A stretch of 64,000 bases of DNA from the NCBI RefSeq assembly GCF_001642805.2, contig NZ_CP016948.1:2790001-2854000 (forward strand), given 5' to 3'. Shown piece by piece: positions 10,039 to 19,007 of this stretch. This DNA is from Serratia surfactantfaciens. Its GTDB lineage: Bacteria > Pseudomonadota > Gammaproteobacteria > Enterobacterales > Enterobacteriaceae. Every line of letters begins with the position of its first letter. The stretch's first letter is position 1. A model generated the notes under the pieces. That model was given only the letters and a program-made list of their open reading frames with translations, did not search any database and was not told the origin of the DNA. The position numbers and the translations under genes were made by a program.

Positions 10039-11199
10039 ATGAGCAAAAAACTGACTGGCTTTGAAAAAAAGCGTCGGTGGGGATGGCTATGGCTTTTGCT
10101 GCTGGGGATTATCCTCGGCGCGGCGCTGTTGGCCGGGACCGCCACCGTATTCCATAAAACCAGCGATACCGCCTTCTGCGTTTCCTGCCACACCATGCAA
10201 CAACCGTTGGCCGAATATCAGGGCAGCGTCCACTTCCAGAACACCAAGGGCATCCGCGCCGAGTGCGCCGACTGCCACGTGCCACACCAGCCGATCGATT
10301 ATCTGTGGACCAAAATCCGCGCGGTGAAAGACATTTACGGCGAGATGGTCGGCACCATCGATACGCCGGAGAAATACGAAGCGCACAAGCTGGCGATGGC
10401 GCAGTCAGTCTGGAAAACGCTGAAAGAGAACGACTCGGCCACCTGCCGCTCCTGCCACAGCTATGACGCCATGGATATCACCGCCCAGCGCCCTGAAGCG
10501 CGCCTGCAGCACCCGGTGGCGATCAAACAGGGCGAAACCTGCATCGATTGCCACAAGGGCGTGGCGCATATCCTGCCGGACATGAGCGGCGAAACCCAGG
10601 CCGGCGCCGCCGAGCTGGCGAAGGCCGCGGCGTTGACCGCACCGGACGCCACCACCCTCTACACCATCGCCACCGAGCCGTTCTTCCTCGGCGCCAACGA
10701 CAGCCATAACGCCGGCAACCTGATGCCGTCCACCGAAGTGCAGGTGGTCAAGCAGGATGGCGACAAAGTGCTGGCCACCGTCAGCGGCTGGCAGCAGGAC
10801 GGGGTCAGCGAAGTGTTCTACGCCGCGCAGGGCAAACGCATCCTCAGCGTGCTGCTGGGTGAAGACGCACGCCAACAGCTGAAGACCGCCGCCACCCAGA
10901 CCGATGCGGAAACCGGCCTGGTCTGGCATCAGGTTTCTCTGCAGGTGTGGCTGCCGCGCAAACAGTTGATTGACGATCAGCAAAAAATCTGGCGCTACGC
11001 CGCAGACATGATGTCGGCCAACTGCACCGGCTGCCACGGGCTGACCGCGCTCGATCGCTTCAACGCCAACCAATGGATCGGCGTCATCAAAGGCATGGCA
11101 CCGCGCACTTCGCTGACGCAGGAACAGCTGCGCGTGCTGACGCAATACGTACAAAAACACGCCAGCGACATGCCACCTGCCGCACCGGCCAAGCTTTAA
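10039..11199 (+). CDS. torY: Pentaheme c-type cytochrome of the TorC/TorY (NapC/NirT) family
   Basis: Membrane-anchored quinol-oxidising cytochrome that feeds electrons to the periplasmic TMAO reductase encoded next. The protein is 386 aa: one N-terminal transmembrane anchor (about residues 15-35), four CxxCH motifs in the NapC-like domain (CVSCH, CADCH, CRSCH, CIDCH), and a fifth (CTGCH) in the C-terminal domain that marks the TorC/TorY type. The ATG at 10039 is preferred over an upstream frame because MSKKLTGFEKKRR gives a normal positive-inside anchor. TorC and TorY cannot be separated with certainty; the partner looks TorZ-like. Confidence 0.85.
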   Translation: MSKKLTGFEKKRRWGWLWLLLLGIILGAALLAGTATVFHKTSDTAFCVSCHTMQQPLAEYQGSVHFQNTKGIRAECADCHVPHQPIDYLWTKIRAVKDIYGEMVGTIDTPEKYEAHKLAMAQSVWKTLKENDSATCRSCHSYDAMDITAQRPEARLQHPVAIKQGETCIDCHKGVAHILPDMSGETQAGAAELAKAAALTAPDATTLYTIATEPFFLGANDSHNAGNLMPSTEVQVVKQDGDKVLATVSGWQQDGVSEVFYAAQGKRILSVLLGEDARQQLKTAATQTDAETGLVWHQVSLQVWLPRKQLIDDQQKIWRYAADMMSANCTGCHGLTALDRFNANQWIGVIKGMAPRTSLTQEQLRVLTQYVQKHASDMPPAAPAKL

Positions 11200-11211
11200 G
11201 GGAGAAGCGCA

Positions 11212-13686
11212 ATGAGCAACCAACAACCGTTAACCATGAGCCGCCGCCGCTTCCTGACCGGCACCGCCGCGCTGGCCACCGCCCCGCTGCTGGCGGGCTT
11301 ATGGCCCAAAGCGGCGCTGGCGCAGGCCATCAGCGAAGCGCTGCCGCAGTTCATCGTCTTGCGTCAGGCGCAGAAAGGCATTCTGACCGGCGCTCACTGG
11401 GGCGCGTTTGAAGCCATCGTGCAAGACGGTAAGATGGTCGGCGTACAGCCGGTGCAGGACGATCCGTATCCGAATGAGCTGATCACCATGGCGCCTTATC
11501 AGGTGCACGCCGAGAACCGCATCAAATACCCGATGGTGCGCAAAAGCTGGCTGGAGGGCGGCCCCGGCAGCCGCACCGAACTGCGCGGCCGCGACGAGTG
11601 GGTGCGCGTCAGCTGGGACAAAGCGACCGAGCTGGTGTGCAATGAGATCGTTCGCCTGCAAAAAGATCACGGGCCGCAGTCGATCTATGCCGGTTCCTAC
11701 GGCTGGAAAAGCGTCGGCATGCTGCACAACAGCCGCACGCTGCTGCAGCGCCTGATGAACCTGACCGGTGGTTTCCTCGGCTACGCCGGCGACTACTCCA
11801 CCGGCGCGGCGCAGGTGATCATGTCGCACGTGGTCGGTTCGATGGAGGTCTACGAGCAGCAGACCGCCTGGCCGAACGTGATCGAGAACAGCGAGCTGGT
11901 GATCCTGTGGGGCTGCAACCCGATGGTCACGCTGAAAAACAGCTGGAACGTGCCGGATCACGTCGGCCAGACCGGCTTCGAGGCGCTGAAGAAGAAAGGC
12001 ACCCGGGTGATCAGCATCGATCCGGTGCACAGCGACAGCGCCAAGTTCGTCAATGCACAGTGGATCGCCCCGCGTCCTTATACCGACGGCGCGATGCTGA
12101 TCGGCATCGCCCACACGCTGCTGACCGAGAAGCTGCATAACCCGGACTTCTTGAAAACCTACACCGTCGGCTTCGACAAGTTCCAGGCCTACCTGCTGGG
12201 CGAGAGCGACGGCGTGGCGAAAACCGCCGAATGGGCGGCCGACATCAGCGGCGTCGATGCCGATACGCTGCGCGGACTGGCGCGCGAGATGGCGAAACAC
12301 CGCACCATGATCATGGGCGGCTGGGGCATTCAGCGCCAGCACCACGGCGAACAGCAGCACTGGCTGCTGGTGACGGTGGCGGCGATGCTCGGCCAGATCG
12401 GCCTGCCGGGCGGCGGCTTCGGCTTCAGCTACCACTATTCCTCCGGCGGCAGCCCGACCGCCAAAGGCGGCATCATCGCCGGCATCTCGGCCGGCAACGC
12501 GCCGAAGAACTCGCCGGCGCCGATCCCGGTGGCGCGCATCGCCGAATGCCTGAGCAATCCGGGCAAAACCATCGACTTCAACGGCGCCAAGGTCACCTAC
12601 CCCGAGGTGAAAATGGTGTATGTGGCGGGCGGCAACACCTTCCACCAGCATCAGGACACCAATAACCTGGTCAAAGCCTGGCAGCGGCCGGACACCATCG
12701 TGGTCAACGAGCCTTACTGGACCGCCACCGCCAAGCATGCCGACATCGTACTGCCGGCCACCACCAGCTACGAGCGCAACGATCTGGAGATGGGCGGCGA
12801 CTATTCGCAGCTCTACGTGTTCCCGATGCATCAATGCGTGCCGCCGCAGCACGAGTCGCGCAGCGACTTCGACATCTTCTCGGCGATGGCGGCCAGGCTG
12901 GGCGTGCAGGAAGCCTTCACCGAGGGCAAGGACGAAACCCAGTGGCTGAAAGGCATGTACGACGACATGAAGAACCAGGCGCGCGCCGCGCGGGTGGCGC
13001 TGCCGCCGTTCGATATGTTCTGGCAATCCAATAACTACGTGCGTTTCCCGGTGCCGGAGGCCAACACGCAGTGGGTGCGCTTTGCCGACTATCGCGACAA
13101 CCCGCTGCTGAACCCGCTGGGCACGCCGTCGGGCAAGATCGAGATCTACTCCGACGCCATCGCCAAAATGCATTATGCGGATTGCCCCGGCATCCCGACC
13201 TGGATGCCGCCGCACGAGTGGTATCGCGGGCCGGAAGCGGCCAAATATCCGCTGTCGCTCAATACCGCGCATCCGACCAACCGGCTGCATTCCCAGCTCG
13301 ACAACACGCCGCTGCGCGAGAAATACGCGGTGGCGGATCGTGAAGCGATCCTGATCCACCCGCAGGACGCGCAGCCGCGCGGCATCAGCGGCGGCGATCT
13401 GGTGCGGGCGTTCAACGATCGCGGCCAGATCCTGGTGGGCGCGGTGGTCAGCGAAGACGTGCGGCCCGGCGTGGTGCGCATCAGCGAAGGCGCCTGGTTC
13501 GATCCGGCCGATCCGGCGCAGCCCGGCTCGCTGTGCAAGAACGGCAACGTCAACTGCCTGACCTTCGACATCGGCTCTTCCAGCCTGGCGCAGGGCAACT
13601 GCGGGCAGATGGCACAGCTGCAGATCGAGAAGTATCAGGGGCCGGCGCTGAAAAACACCGCGCACGCGGTGCCACAAGGCGCCTGA
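11212..13686 (+). CDS. torZ: Periplasmic TMAO/S-N-oxide reductase, TorZ/TorA type
   Basis: Molybdopterin guanine dinucleotide enzyme reducing trimethylamine N-oxide and related N- and S-oxides in anaerobic respiration. The 824-aa protein begins with a Tat signal (MSRRRFLTG and a hydrophobic stretch ending ALAQA). The serine ligand region GDYSTGAAQVIM, VYEQQTAWP, GWGIQRQHHGEQQHW and MLGQIGLPGGGFGF are conserved. The residues around YGWKSVGMLHNSRTLLQRLM are closer to E. coli TorZ than to TorA, although many databases would name it TorA. It lies 12 bp after the cytochrome with a GGGAG site. No TorD chaperone gene is adjacent. Confidence 0.85.
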   Translation: MSNQQPLTMSRRRFLTGTAALATAPLLAGLWPKAALAQAISEALPQFIVLRQAQKGILTGAHWGAFEAIVQDGKMVGVQPVQDDPYPNELITMAPYQVHAENRIKYPMVRKSWLEGGPGSRTELRGRDEWVRVSWDKATELVCNEIVRLQKDHGPQSIYAGSYGWKSVGMLHNSRTLLQRLMNLTGGFLGYAGDYSTGAAQVIMSHVVGSMEVYEQQTAWPNVIENSELVILWGCNPMVTLKNSWNVPDHVGQTGFEALKKKGTRVISIDPVHSDSAKFVNAQWIAPRPYTDGAMLIGIAHTLLTEKLHNPDFLKTYTVGFDKFQAYLLGESDGVAKTAEWAADISGVDADTLRGLAREMAKHRTMIMGGWGIQRQHHGEQQHWLLVTVAAMLGQIGLPGGGFGFSYHYSSGGSPTAKGGIIAGISAGNAPKNSPAPIPVARIAECLSNPGKTIDFNGAKVTYPEVKMVYVAGGNTFHQHQDTNNLVKAWQRPDTIVVNEPYWTATAKHADIVLPATTSYERNDLEMGGDYSQLYVFPMHQCVPPQHESRSDFDIFSAMAARLGVQEAFTEGKDETQWLKGMYDDMKNQARAARVALPPFDMFWQSNNYVRFPVPEANTQWVRFADYRDNPLLNPLGTPSGKIEIYSDAIAKMHYADCPGIPTWMPPHEWYRGPEAAKYPLSLNTAHPTNRLHSQLDNTPLREKYAVADREAILIHPQDAQPRGISGGDLVRAFNDRGQILVGAVVSEDVRPGVVRISEGAWFDPADPAQPGSLCKNGNVNCLTFDIGSSSLAQGNCGQMAQLQIEKYQGPALKNTAHAVPQGA

Positions 13687-13703
13687 TTTATCGGCAAGTA
13701 TCA

Positions 13704-13726
13704 GGGGCGCGGTGCGCCCCTTTTTT
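13704..13726 (+). terminator. Terminator of the tor operon
   Basis: 7-bp stem GGGGCGC/GCGCCCC with a 3-nt loop followed by six T residues. Confidence 0.85.
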
Positions 13727-13841
13727 CTCGTCGCCGCGCGAAATATTCGCTTACCCTACGCCGCTGGATAGCGGTTTGCGTTTCTTTTCAACGGGCGTAT
13801 GATGCGCGCGACCTCCCTTTTTCGACGAATTCTCAACCGCC

Positions 13842-15017
13842 ATGCCGACTTCATCCGCAGTAACGCGACGCGCGCCCGACCTCACTTCGCTGGCCTTTTT
13901 GGCGGTGGCGTTCCTGACCGGCATCGCCGGCGCTTTGCAAACCCCGACGCTGAGTCTGTTTCTGGAAACCGAGGTCAAGGTGCGGCCAGCGCTGGTCGGG
14001 CTGTTCTTTACCGGAAGCGCGGTGATCGGCATTTTGGTCAGCCAGTTTCTCGCCGGCCGTTCGGATAAAAAAGGCGACCGCAAATCACTGATTTTCCTCT
14101 GCTGCATGCTGGGCGCGCTGGGGTTCACGCTGTTCGCCTGGAGCCGCAACTATTACCTGCTGCTGCTCGTCGGCGTACTGCTCACCAGCTTCGGTTCCAC
14201 CGCTAACCCGCAGATGTTTGCGCTGGCGCGCGAGCACGCCGATCGCTCCGGACGCGAGGCGGTGATGTTCACCTCCATCATGCGCGCCCAGGTCTCCCTC
14301 GCCTGGGTGATCGGTCCGCCGATCGCCTTTGCGCTGGCGCTGGGATTCGGCTTCAAAACCCTGTATCTGGCGGGCGCGGCGGCCTTTGTGCTGTGTGGCC
14401 TGCTGGTGTGGCAGCGGTTGCCTTCGATGCCGAAGGCCGTGGCGGCGGGCGCCCCGCTGGCCGCGCCGCGCCAACATCGCCGCGATTCGCTGCTGCTGTT
14501 CGCCGCCTGCACCCTGATGTGGACCGCCAACAGCATGTACCTGATCACGATGCCGCTGTATGTGGTGCACGAATTGCGGCTGCCGGAACGGCTGGCCGGG
14601 ATACTGATGGGCGCCGCCGCCGGGCTGGAGATCCCCATCATGCTGCTCGCCGGGCTGGCGGCGAAACGCTGCGGCAAGCGTTTCCTGATGCGCGTGGCGG
14701 TGGTCGCCGGCGTGCTGTTCTACGCTGGCCTGCTGTTTATCACCGGCAGCGGGCAACTCATCGCTCTGCAGCTGCTGAATGCGGCGTTTATCGGCGTGCT
14801 GGCGGGGATCGGCATGCTCTATTTCCAGGATTTGATGCCCGGTCAGGCCGGCACCGCCACCACGTTGTTCACCAATACCATCCGGGTGGGCTGGATCATT
14901 GCCGGCGCCCTCGCCGGCGCGGTGGCGGAAATCTGGCGCTATCATGCGGTGTTTTACGCCGCGCTGGCGATGGCGGCAGGGGCGACGCTGTGTCTGTGGA
15001 AGCTGAAGGAGGCTTAA
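13842..15017 (+). CDS. setB: Sugar efflux transporter, SetB type (MFS)
   Basis: Major facilitator exporter of 391 aa, the length of the SetA/B/C family that pumps out lactose, glucose and analogues. Twelve hydrophobic segments can be followed; the loop 2-3 motif appears as [11 protein letters not shown], and [13 protein letters not shown] and ARDQ-like helix 4-5 regions ([22 protein letters not shown]) fit the Set family. In E. coli setB lies next to the fru operon, the same neighbourhood as here, which supports SetB over SetA or SetC. The stop overlaps the end of the convergent yeiW by 4 bp. Confidence 0.88.
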   Translation: MPTSSAVTRRAPDLTSLAFLAVAFLTGIAGALQTPTLSLFLETEVKVRPALVGLFFTGSAVIGILVSQFLAGRSDKKGDRKSLIFLCCMLGALGFTLFAWSRNYYLLLLVGVLLTSFGSTANPQMFALAREHADRSGREAVMFTSIMRAQVSLAWVIGPPIAFALALGFGFKTLYLAGAAAFVLCGLLVWQRLPSMPKAVAAGAPLAAPRQHRRDSLLLFAACTLMWTANSMYLITMPLYVVHELRLPERLAGILMGAAAGLEIPIMLLAGLAAKRCGKRFLMRVAVVAGVLFYAGLLFITGSGQLIALQLLNAAFIGVLAGIGMLYFQDLMPGQAGTATTLFTNTIRVGWIIAGALAGAVAEIWRYHAVFYAALAMAAGATLCLWKLKEA

Positions 15018-15268
15018 GGCGCGGTGTCCGCTTCCAGCCTGGCGAGATAGATCAACGCCTGATCGCGGTGATCGTGGCACATGTCGCGGCTCGGCTGCAG
15101 GCTGCCGCACACCTTCGGCCGCAGCGGCGAATGAAACAGGCCGCAGCGCAGCTGTTCATCCAAATGAATGCAGCGGGTATTGGCGGGCTTGCCGTTCGGC
15201 ATGCCGGGGATCGGGCTGGATATTGACGGCGCGATACAGCAGGCGCCGCAGTCGCTGCGACAGTCCAT
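15014..15268 (-). CDS. yeiW: YeiW, small cysteine-cluster protein (UPF0153)
   Basis: Protein of 84 aa of the YkgJ/YcgN-like cysteine-cluster family, thought to bind zinc or iron. The cysteine pattern is C-x3-C-x2-CC near the N-terminus ([11 protein letters not shown]), then [18 protein letters not shown] and a late C in MCHDH. The ATG at 15268 is chosen because it begins directly with the cluster; an open frame extends upstream but codes for unlike sequence. It is convergent with setB and close to yeiP, as in E. coli. Confidence 0.85.
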   Translation of the reverse strand: MDCRSDCGACCIAPSISSPIPGMPNGKPANTRCIHLDEQLRCGLFHSPLRPKVCGSLQPSRDMCHDHRDQALIYLARLEADTAP

Positions 15269-15494
15269 CAGCGCTACTCCTGGTGGGCTGGGGAAAAGAA
15301 GCGCGACAATAGCAGCCGCGCGCGGCTGCTGCCAGCAGAATCCCTGCGGCTCGGCGATCTTTACACACTTCTCGCGGCGGCTTGGCGCCGGTTTATTTAG
15401 CCACGTGGCGAATAAACGCCCAAAACATCTCATTTTAAAGATAAAAACGCGTGAAACGTGCAATCCCCCTGCTTTACATGCGTCATACACCCAT

Positions 15495-15512
15495 GTACCA
15501 TTGAGCTAGTAC
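15495..15512 (+). promoter_or_regulatory. TrpR operator upstream of mtr
   Basis: GTACCATTGAGCTAGTAC matches 14 of 18 positions of the palindromic TrpR consensus GTACTAGTTAACTAGTAC and lies 25 bp before the mtr start. TrpR repression of mtr is established in E. coli. Confidence 0.8.
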
Positions 15513-15537
15513 AAAAGAACCTCTTTCAGGAGCACAC

Positions 15538-16782
15538 ATGTCTACGGACACCATCCAGAAGCTGGCCCGCCCTTCCGTCCTCGGCGGCGCGATGATCATT
15601 GCCGGTACCGCCGTTGGCGCCGGCATGTTTTCCATTCCGATCGTCACTTCCGGTGTCTGGTTCAGCGGCTCCGTCGCGCTGCTGGTGTATACCTGGGCCT
15701 GCATGTTGCTGTCCGGCCTGATGATCCTCGAAGCCACGCTGCACTACCCGAGCGGCGCCAGCTTCAACACCATGGTCAAGGATCTGCTGGGTAAAGGCTG
15801 GAACGCCGTGAATGGCCTGTCGGTGGCATTCGTGCTGTACATCCTGACCTACGCCTATATCTCCGCCGGCGGCTCGATCATCGCCCACACGCTGGAAGGC
15901 ATCGTCGGCGTCGGCCAGACTACCGCCGGCTTGGTGTTCGCACTGGTGGTGGCATTTATCGTCTGGCTCTCCACCCGCGCGGTCGATCGCCTCAGCACCA
16001 TTCTGATCGGCGGCATGGTGATCACCTTCGTGATGTCGGTGGGCGACATGTTCACCCACGTGCAGCCTGCGGTGCTGTTCAACAGCGGCGACGATCGGGC
16101 CAGCTATCTGCCTTACGCCCTGGCGGCGTTGCCTTACCTGCTGACCTCGTTCGGCTACCACGGCAACATTCCCGGGCTGGTGAAGTACTACCACAAGGAC
16201 AGCGGCTCCGTGGTGCGCAGCCTGGTGTACGGCACCCTGCTGGCATTGGCTATCTACATCCTGTGGCAGTATGTGATTCAGGGCAATATCGCGCGCGACG
16301 CCTTTAAGCAAGTGATCGCCGAAGGCGGCAATATCGGCAGCCTGCTCAAGCAAATGGGCAACGTCTCCAGCAGCCAGACCGTCAGCCAACTGCTGAACGC
16401 CTTCTCCTATATGGCGCTGGCCAGCTCGTTCCTCGGCGTGTCGCTGGGCCTGTTCGATTATCTGGCGGACTTCTGCAAGTTCAAGGACGACGCCGTCGGG
16501 CGCAGCAAGACCGCTCTGGTGACCTTCGTGCCGCCGACCCTGGCCGCGCTGCTGTTCCCGAACGGCTTCCTGTACGCCATCGGCTTCGCCGGGCTGGCGG
16601 CCACCATCTGGGCGGTGATCGTGCCGGCGCTGATGGCGCGCGCCAGCCGCCGCCGCTACCCGCAGGCGGGTTACCGCGCACCGGGCGGCCGCGCCGTGAT
16701 TCTGTTCGTCATCCTGTTCGGGCTGATCAACGCCGCCGCGCATATCCTGTCGCTGTTCGGCCTGCTGCCGGTCTTCCAGTAA
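15538..16782 (+). CDS. mtr: Tryptophan-specific permease Mtr
   Basis: High-affinity tryptophan/indole:proton symporter of the HAAAP family, 414 aa, identical in length to E. coli Mtr. Family motifs include GGAMIIAGTAVGAGMFS in helix 1, LYILTYAYISAGGSI in helix 3, SFGYHGNIPGLVKYY, SFLGVSLGLFDYLAD and FPNGFLYAIGFAGLAATIW; about eleven hydrophobic helices. A GGAGC ribosome site precedes the ATG. Control by TrpR is predicted from the operator at 15495. Confidence 0.95.
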   Translation: MSTDTIQKLARPSVLGGAMIIAGTAVGAGMFSIPIVTSGVWFSGSVALLVYTWACMLLSGLMILEATLHYPSGASFNTMVKDLLGKGWNAVNGLSVAFVLYILTYAYISAGGSIIAHTLEGIVGVGQTTAGLVFALVVAFIVWLSTRAVDRLSTILIGGMVITFVMSVGDMFTHVQPAVLFNSGDDRASYLPYALAALPYLLTSFGYHGNIPGLVKYYHKDSGSVVRSLVYGTLLALAIYILWQYVIQGNIARDAFKQVIAEGGNIGSLLKQMGNVSSSQTVSQLLNAFSYMALASSFLGVSLGLFDYLADFCKFKDDAVGRSKTALVTFVPPTLAALLFPNGFLYAIGFAGLAATIWAVIVPALMARASRRRYPQAGYRAPGGRAVILFVILFGLINAAAHILSLFGLLPVFQ

Positions 16783-16790
16783 TCCTTGAA

Positions 16791-16813
16791 GGGAGAGCGC
16801 CTGCTCTCCCTTT
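16791..16813 (+). terminator. Terminator of mtr
   Basis: 8-bp stem GGGAGAGC/GCTCTCCC with a 4-nt loop and a short T tract, 8 bp after the mtr stop. Confidence 0.75.
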
Positions 16814-16908
16814 CCTGCACTGTTTTTACGCCGGGCTCTTGCCTGAAATCGGCGGCGCGAGTACCTTGTCGCAACTTCTCTAATACTCTTCATTGCGGAT
16901 GAATTGAA

Positions 16909-17481
16909 ATGGCAAGAGCTAACGAAATTAAGCGCGGCATGGCGATCAGCTACAACGGCAAACTGCTGCTGGTAAAAGATATCGACGTGCAGAGCCCGAG
17001 CGCCCGTGGCGCCAGCACCCTGTACAAAATGCGCTTCTCCGACGTGCGCACCGGCCTGAAAGTGGAAGAACGCTTCAAGGGCGACGATATTCTGGACACC
17101 ATTTCCCTGTCGCGCCGCAAGGTGAACTTCTCCTATATCGACGGTGAAGAATACGTGTTCATGGACGACGAAGATTACACGCCGTACATCTTCAAGAAAG
17201 ACCAGATCGAAGATGAACTGCTGTTCATTCCGGAAGGCGGCCTGCCGGGCATGCAGGTGCTGACGCTGGATGGCCAGGTGCTGGCGCTGGAGCTGCCGCA
17301 AACCGTGGATATGGAAATCGTCGAGACCGCACCGGGCATCAAAGGCGCCTCCGCCAGCGCCCGCAACAAACCGGCCACCATGGCGACCGGTCTGGTGATC
17401 CACGTGCCGGAATACCTCAGCGCCGGCGACAAGATCCGCATTCATATCGCCGAACGCCGCTATATGAGCCGCGCCGACTAG
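16909..17481 (+). CDS. yeiP: Elongation factor P-like protein YeiP (EfpL)
   Basis: EF-P paralogue of 190 aa, the same length as E. coli YeiP, which helps ribosomes through difficult polyproline-type stalls. Three beta-barrel domains are visible: the N-terminal KOW-like domain ([26 protein letters not shown]), a loop SPSARGAS in place of the lysine-tipped loop of true EF-P, the central OB domain ([16 protein letters not shown]), and the C-terminal domain ending [14 protein letters not shown]. The loop tip has arginine rather than the modified lysine, as is typical of EfpL. A stable hairpin follows. Confidence 0.95.
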   Translation: MARANEIKRGMAISYNGKLLLVKDIDVQSPSARGASTLYKMRFSDVRTGLKVEERFKGDDILDTISLSRRKVNFSYIDGEEYVFMDDEDYTPYIFKKDQIEDELLFIPEGGLPGMQVLTLDGQVLALELPQTVDMEIVETAPGIKGASASARNKPATMATGLVIHVPEYLSAGDKIRIHIAERRYMSRAD

Positions 17482-17490
17482 TCGCGCCTA

Positions 17491-17511
17491 CGGGGCCGAT
17501 GCTCGGCCCCG
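17491..17511 (+). terminator. Hairpin between convergent yeiP and uxuA
   Basis: 9-bp stem CGGGGCCGA/TCGGCCCCG with a 3-nt loop, 10 bp after yeiP and 13 bp from the uxuA stop; it can serve both genes although the T tract is poor. Confidence 0.65.
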
Positions 17512-17523
17512 TGTCACTTTCCG

Positions 17524-18714
17524 CTACGGCAATTCCGGGAAAAAGCGCCGCTTGAGCGCCAGCTCGACGCCGCGCAGCTCCGCCAGCCCTTTCAACCGCC
17601 CGATGGCCGAATAGCCCGGATTGGTTTTCTTTTTCAAATCGTCCAGCATCTGATGCCCATGATCGGGGCGCATCGGGATCGGCCGCCGATCGCCCGCCCG
17701 TTGCCGCCGCAACTCTTCGGTCAGGATCGCTTCGATCACCGCCACCATGTCCACATCGCCCTGCAGGTGCGCCCCTTCATGGAAGCTTTTCGGGTTTTCC
17801 TCGCGGCAGGTGGCGCGCAGATGGGTGAAATGAATGCGATCGCCGAAGGTTTCAATCATCCGCACCAGATCGTTGTCGGCGCGCACGCCGTATGAACCGG
17901 TACACATCGTGAAACCGTTATGAGGGCTGTCGACGGTCTGTTTCAGCCACTGCATGTCTTCTAGGGTGGAAACGATGCGCGGCAGGCCGAGGATCGGCCG
18001 CGGCGGATCGTCGGGGTGCACTGCCAGCCGGATGCCGGCCTCTTCCGCCACCGGCACGATGGCGCGCAGAAAGACCGCCATGTTTTCGCGCAGCCGCGCC
18101 TTGTCGATGCCGTCATATTCCGCCAACCGCCGGCGGAACTGCTCCAACGTATAGCCTTCTTCCGCTCCCGGCAGCCCGGCGATAATGTTGCCGGTCAGCC
18201 GGTTTTTTTCCTCCTCGCTCATGGCGGCGAAATAGGCCGCCGCCTGACTGCGCTCCTCTGACGTATAGTCCGCCTCGGCACCGGTGCGCTGCAGGATATG
18301 CAGCTCGAACGCGGCGAAGGCGGTCTGATCGAAACGCAGCGCTTTGGAACCGTCCGGCAGCGGATAGGCCAGATCGGTGCGCGTCCAGTCGAGGATCGGC
18401 ATGAAGTTGTAGCAGACGGTGTCGATGCCGCAGGCCGCCAGGTTGCGCAGCGTCTGTTGATAGTTGACGATATGCCGCCGCCAGTCGCCGCTGTGGGTTT
18501 TGATCTCCTCATGCACCGGTACGCTTTCCACCACCGACCACACCAGCCCCTTTTCCGCCAGCAGCGCCTGCCGCGCGCGGATCTCGTCGATCGGCCAGAC
18601 CTCGCCGTTCGCGATATGGTGCAGCGCCGTCACCACCCCGGTCGCCCCGGCCTGACGTACGTCGTCCAAAGAGACCGGATCGTTCGGGCCATACCAACGC
18701 CATGTTTGTTCCAT
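17524..18714 (-). CDS. uxuA: Mannonate dehydratase
   Basis: Dehydrates D-mannonate to 2-keto-3-deoxygluconate in glucuronate catabolism. The protein is 396 aa, matching the usual length. It opens [26 protein letters not shown] and carries the conserved [63 protein letters not shown] and [11 protein letters not shown] segments that hold the metal-binding and catalytic residues. AAGGA precedes the ATG. It diverges from yeiQ over 293 bp with a UxuR-like site; in E. coli uxuA sits with uxuB at a different locus. Confidence 0.95.
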   Translation of the reverse strand: MEQTWRWYGPNDPVSLDDVRQAGATGVVTALHHIANGEVWPIDEIRARQALLAEKGLVWSVVESVPVHEEIKTHSGDWRRHIVNYQQTLRNLAACGIDTVCYNFMPILDWTRTDLAYPLPDGSKALRFDQTAFAAFELHILQRTGAEADYTSEERSQAAAYFAAMSEEEKNRLTGNIIAGLPGAEEGYTLEQFRRRLAEYDGIDKARLRENMAVFLRAIVPVAEEAGIRLAVHPDDPPRPILGLPRIVSTLEDMQWLKQTVDSPHNGFTMCTGSYGVRADNDLVRMIETFGDRIHFTHLRATCREENPKSFHEGAHLQGDVDMVAVIEAILTEELRRQRAGDRRPIPMRPDHGHQMLDDLKKKTNPGYSAIGRLKGLAELRGVELALKRRFFPELP

Positions 18715-18745
18715 GTTTTATCCTTATGCCTGTCTCGCACCGCAA

Positions 18746-18763
18746 TGCTGTTATACCAGTTTA
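18746..18763 (-). promoter_or_regulatory. UxuR/ExuR-like operator between uxuA and yeiQ
   Basis: Read on the minus strand, AAACTGGTATAACAG matches 12 of 15 positions of the hexuronate-regulator consensus AAATTGGTATACCAATTT. It lies about 30-50 bp upstream of the uxuA start. No uxuR/exuR gene is in the window. Confidence 0.5.
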
Positions 18764-19007
18764 ATTTAGATGTCAGCTATCTTTACCTTACTCTTTCGCC
18801 CTCCACTGTCAAAACCGAACCCTTGATTGGTTGATCCACTTCACGAATCTGGCTTATTTTGGACAGGCCAATTTATTTGACTGGCTGACAGCTCTACACT
18901 GGCCGCAGTTTTATATCGTCAGCGCGCCCTTGTTGATAGGGCGACAAACTGGTCCGCTAACTTGACGCAAGGGGCCAACCAGCTGTCTTACAGGCTTTGG
19001 AGATGAG

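Noticed and set aside
11299-13677. 792-codon minus-strand frame antisense to the TMAO reductase gene
   Set aside because: Antisense shadow of a high-GC gene with His/Arg/Val-rich unnatural composition and no ribosome site.
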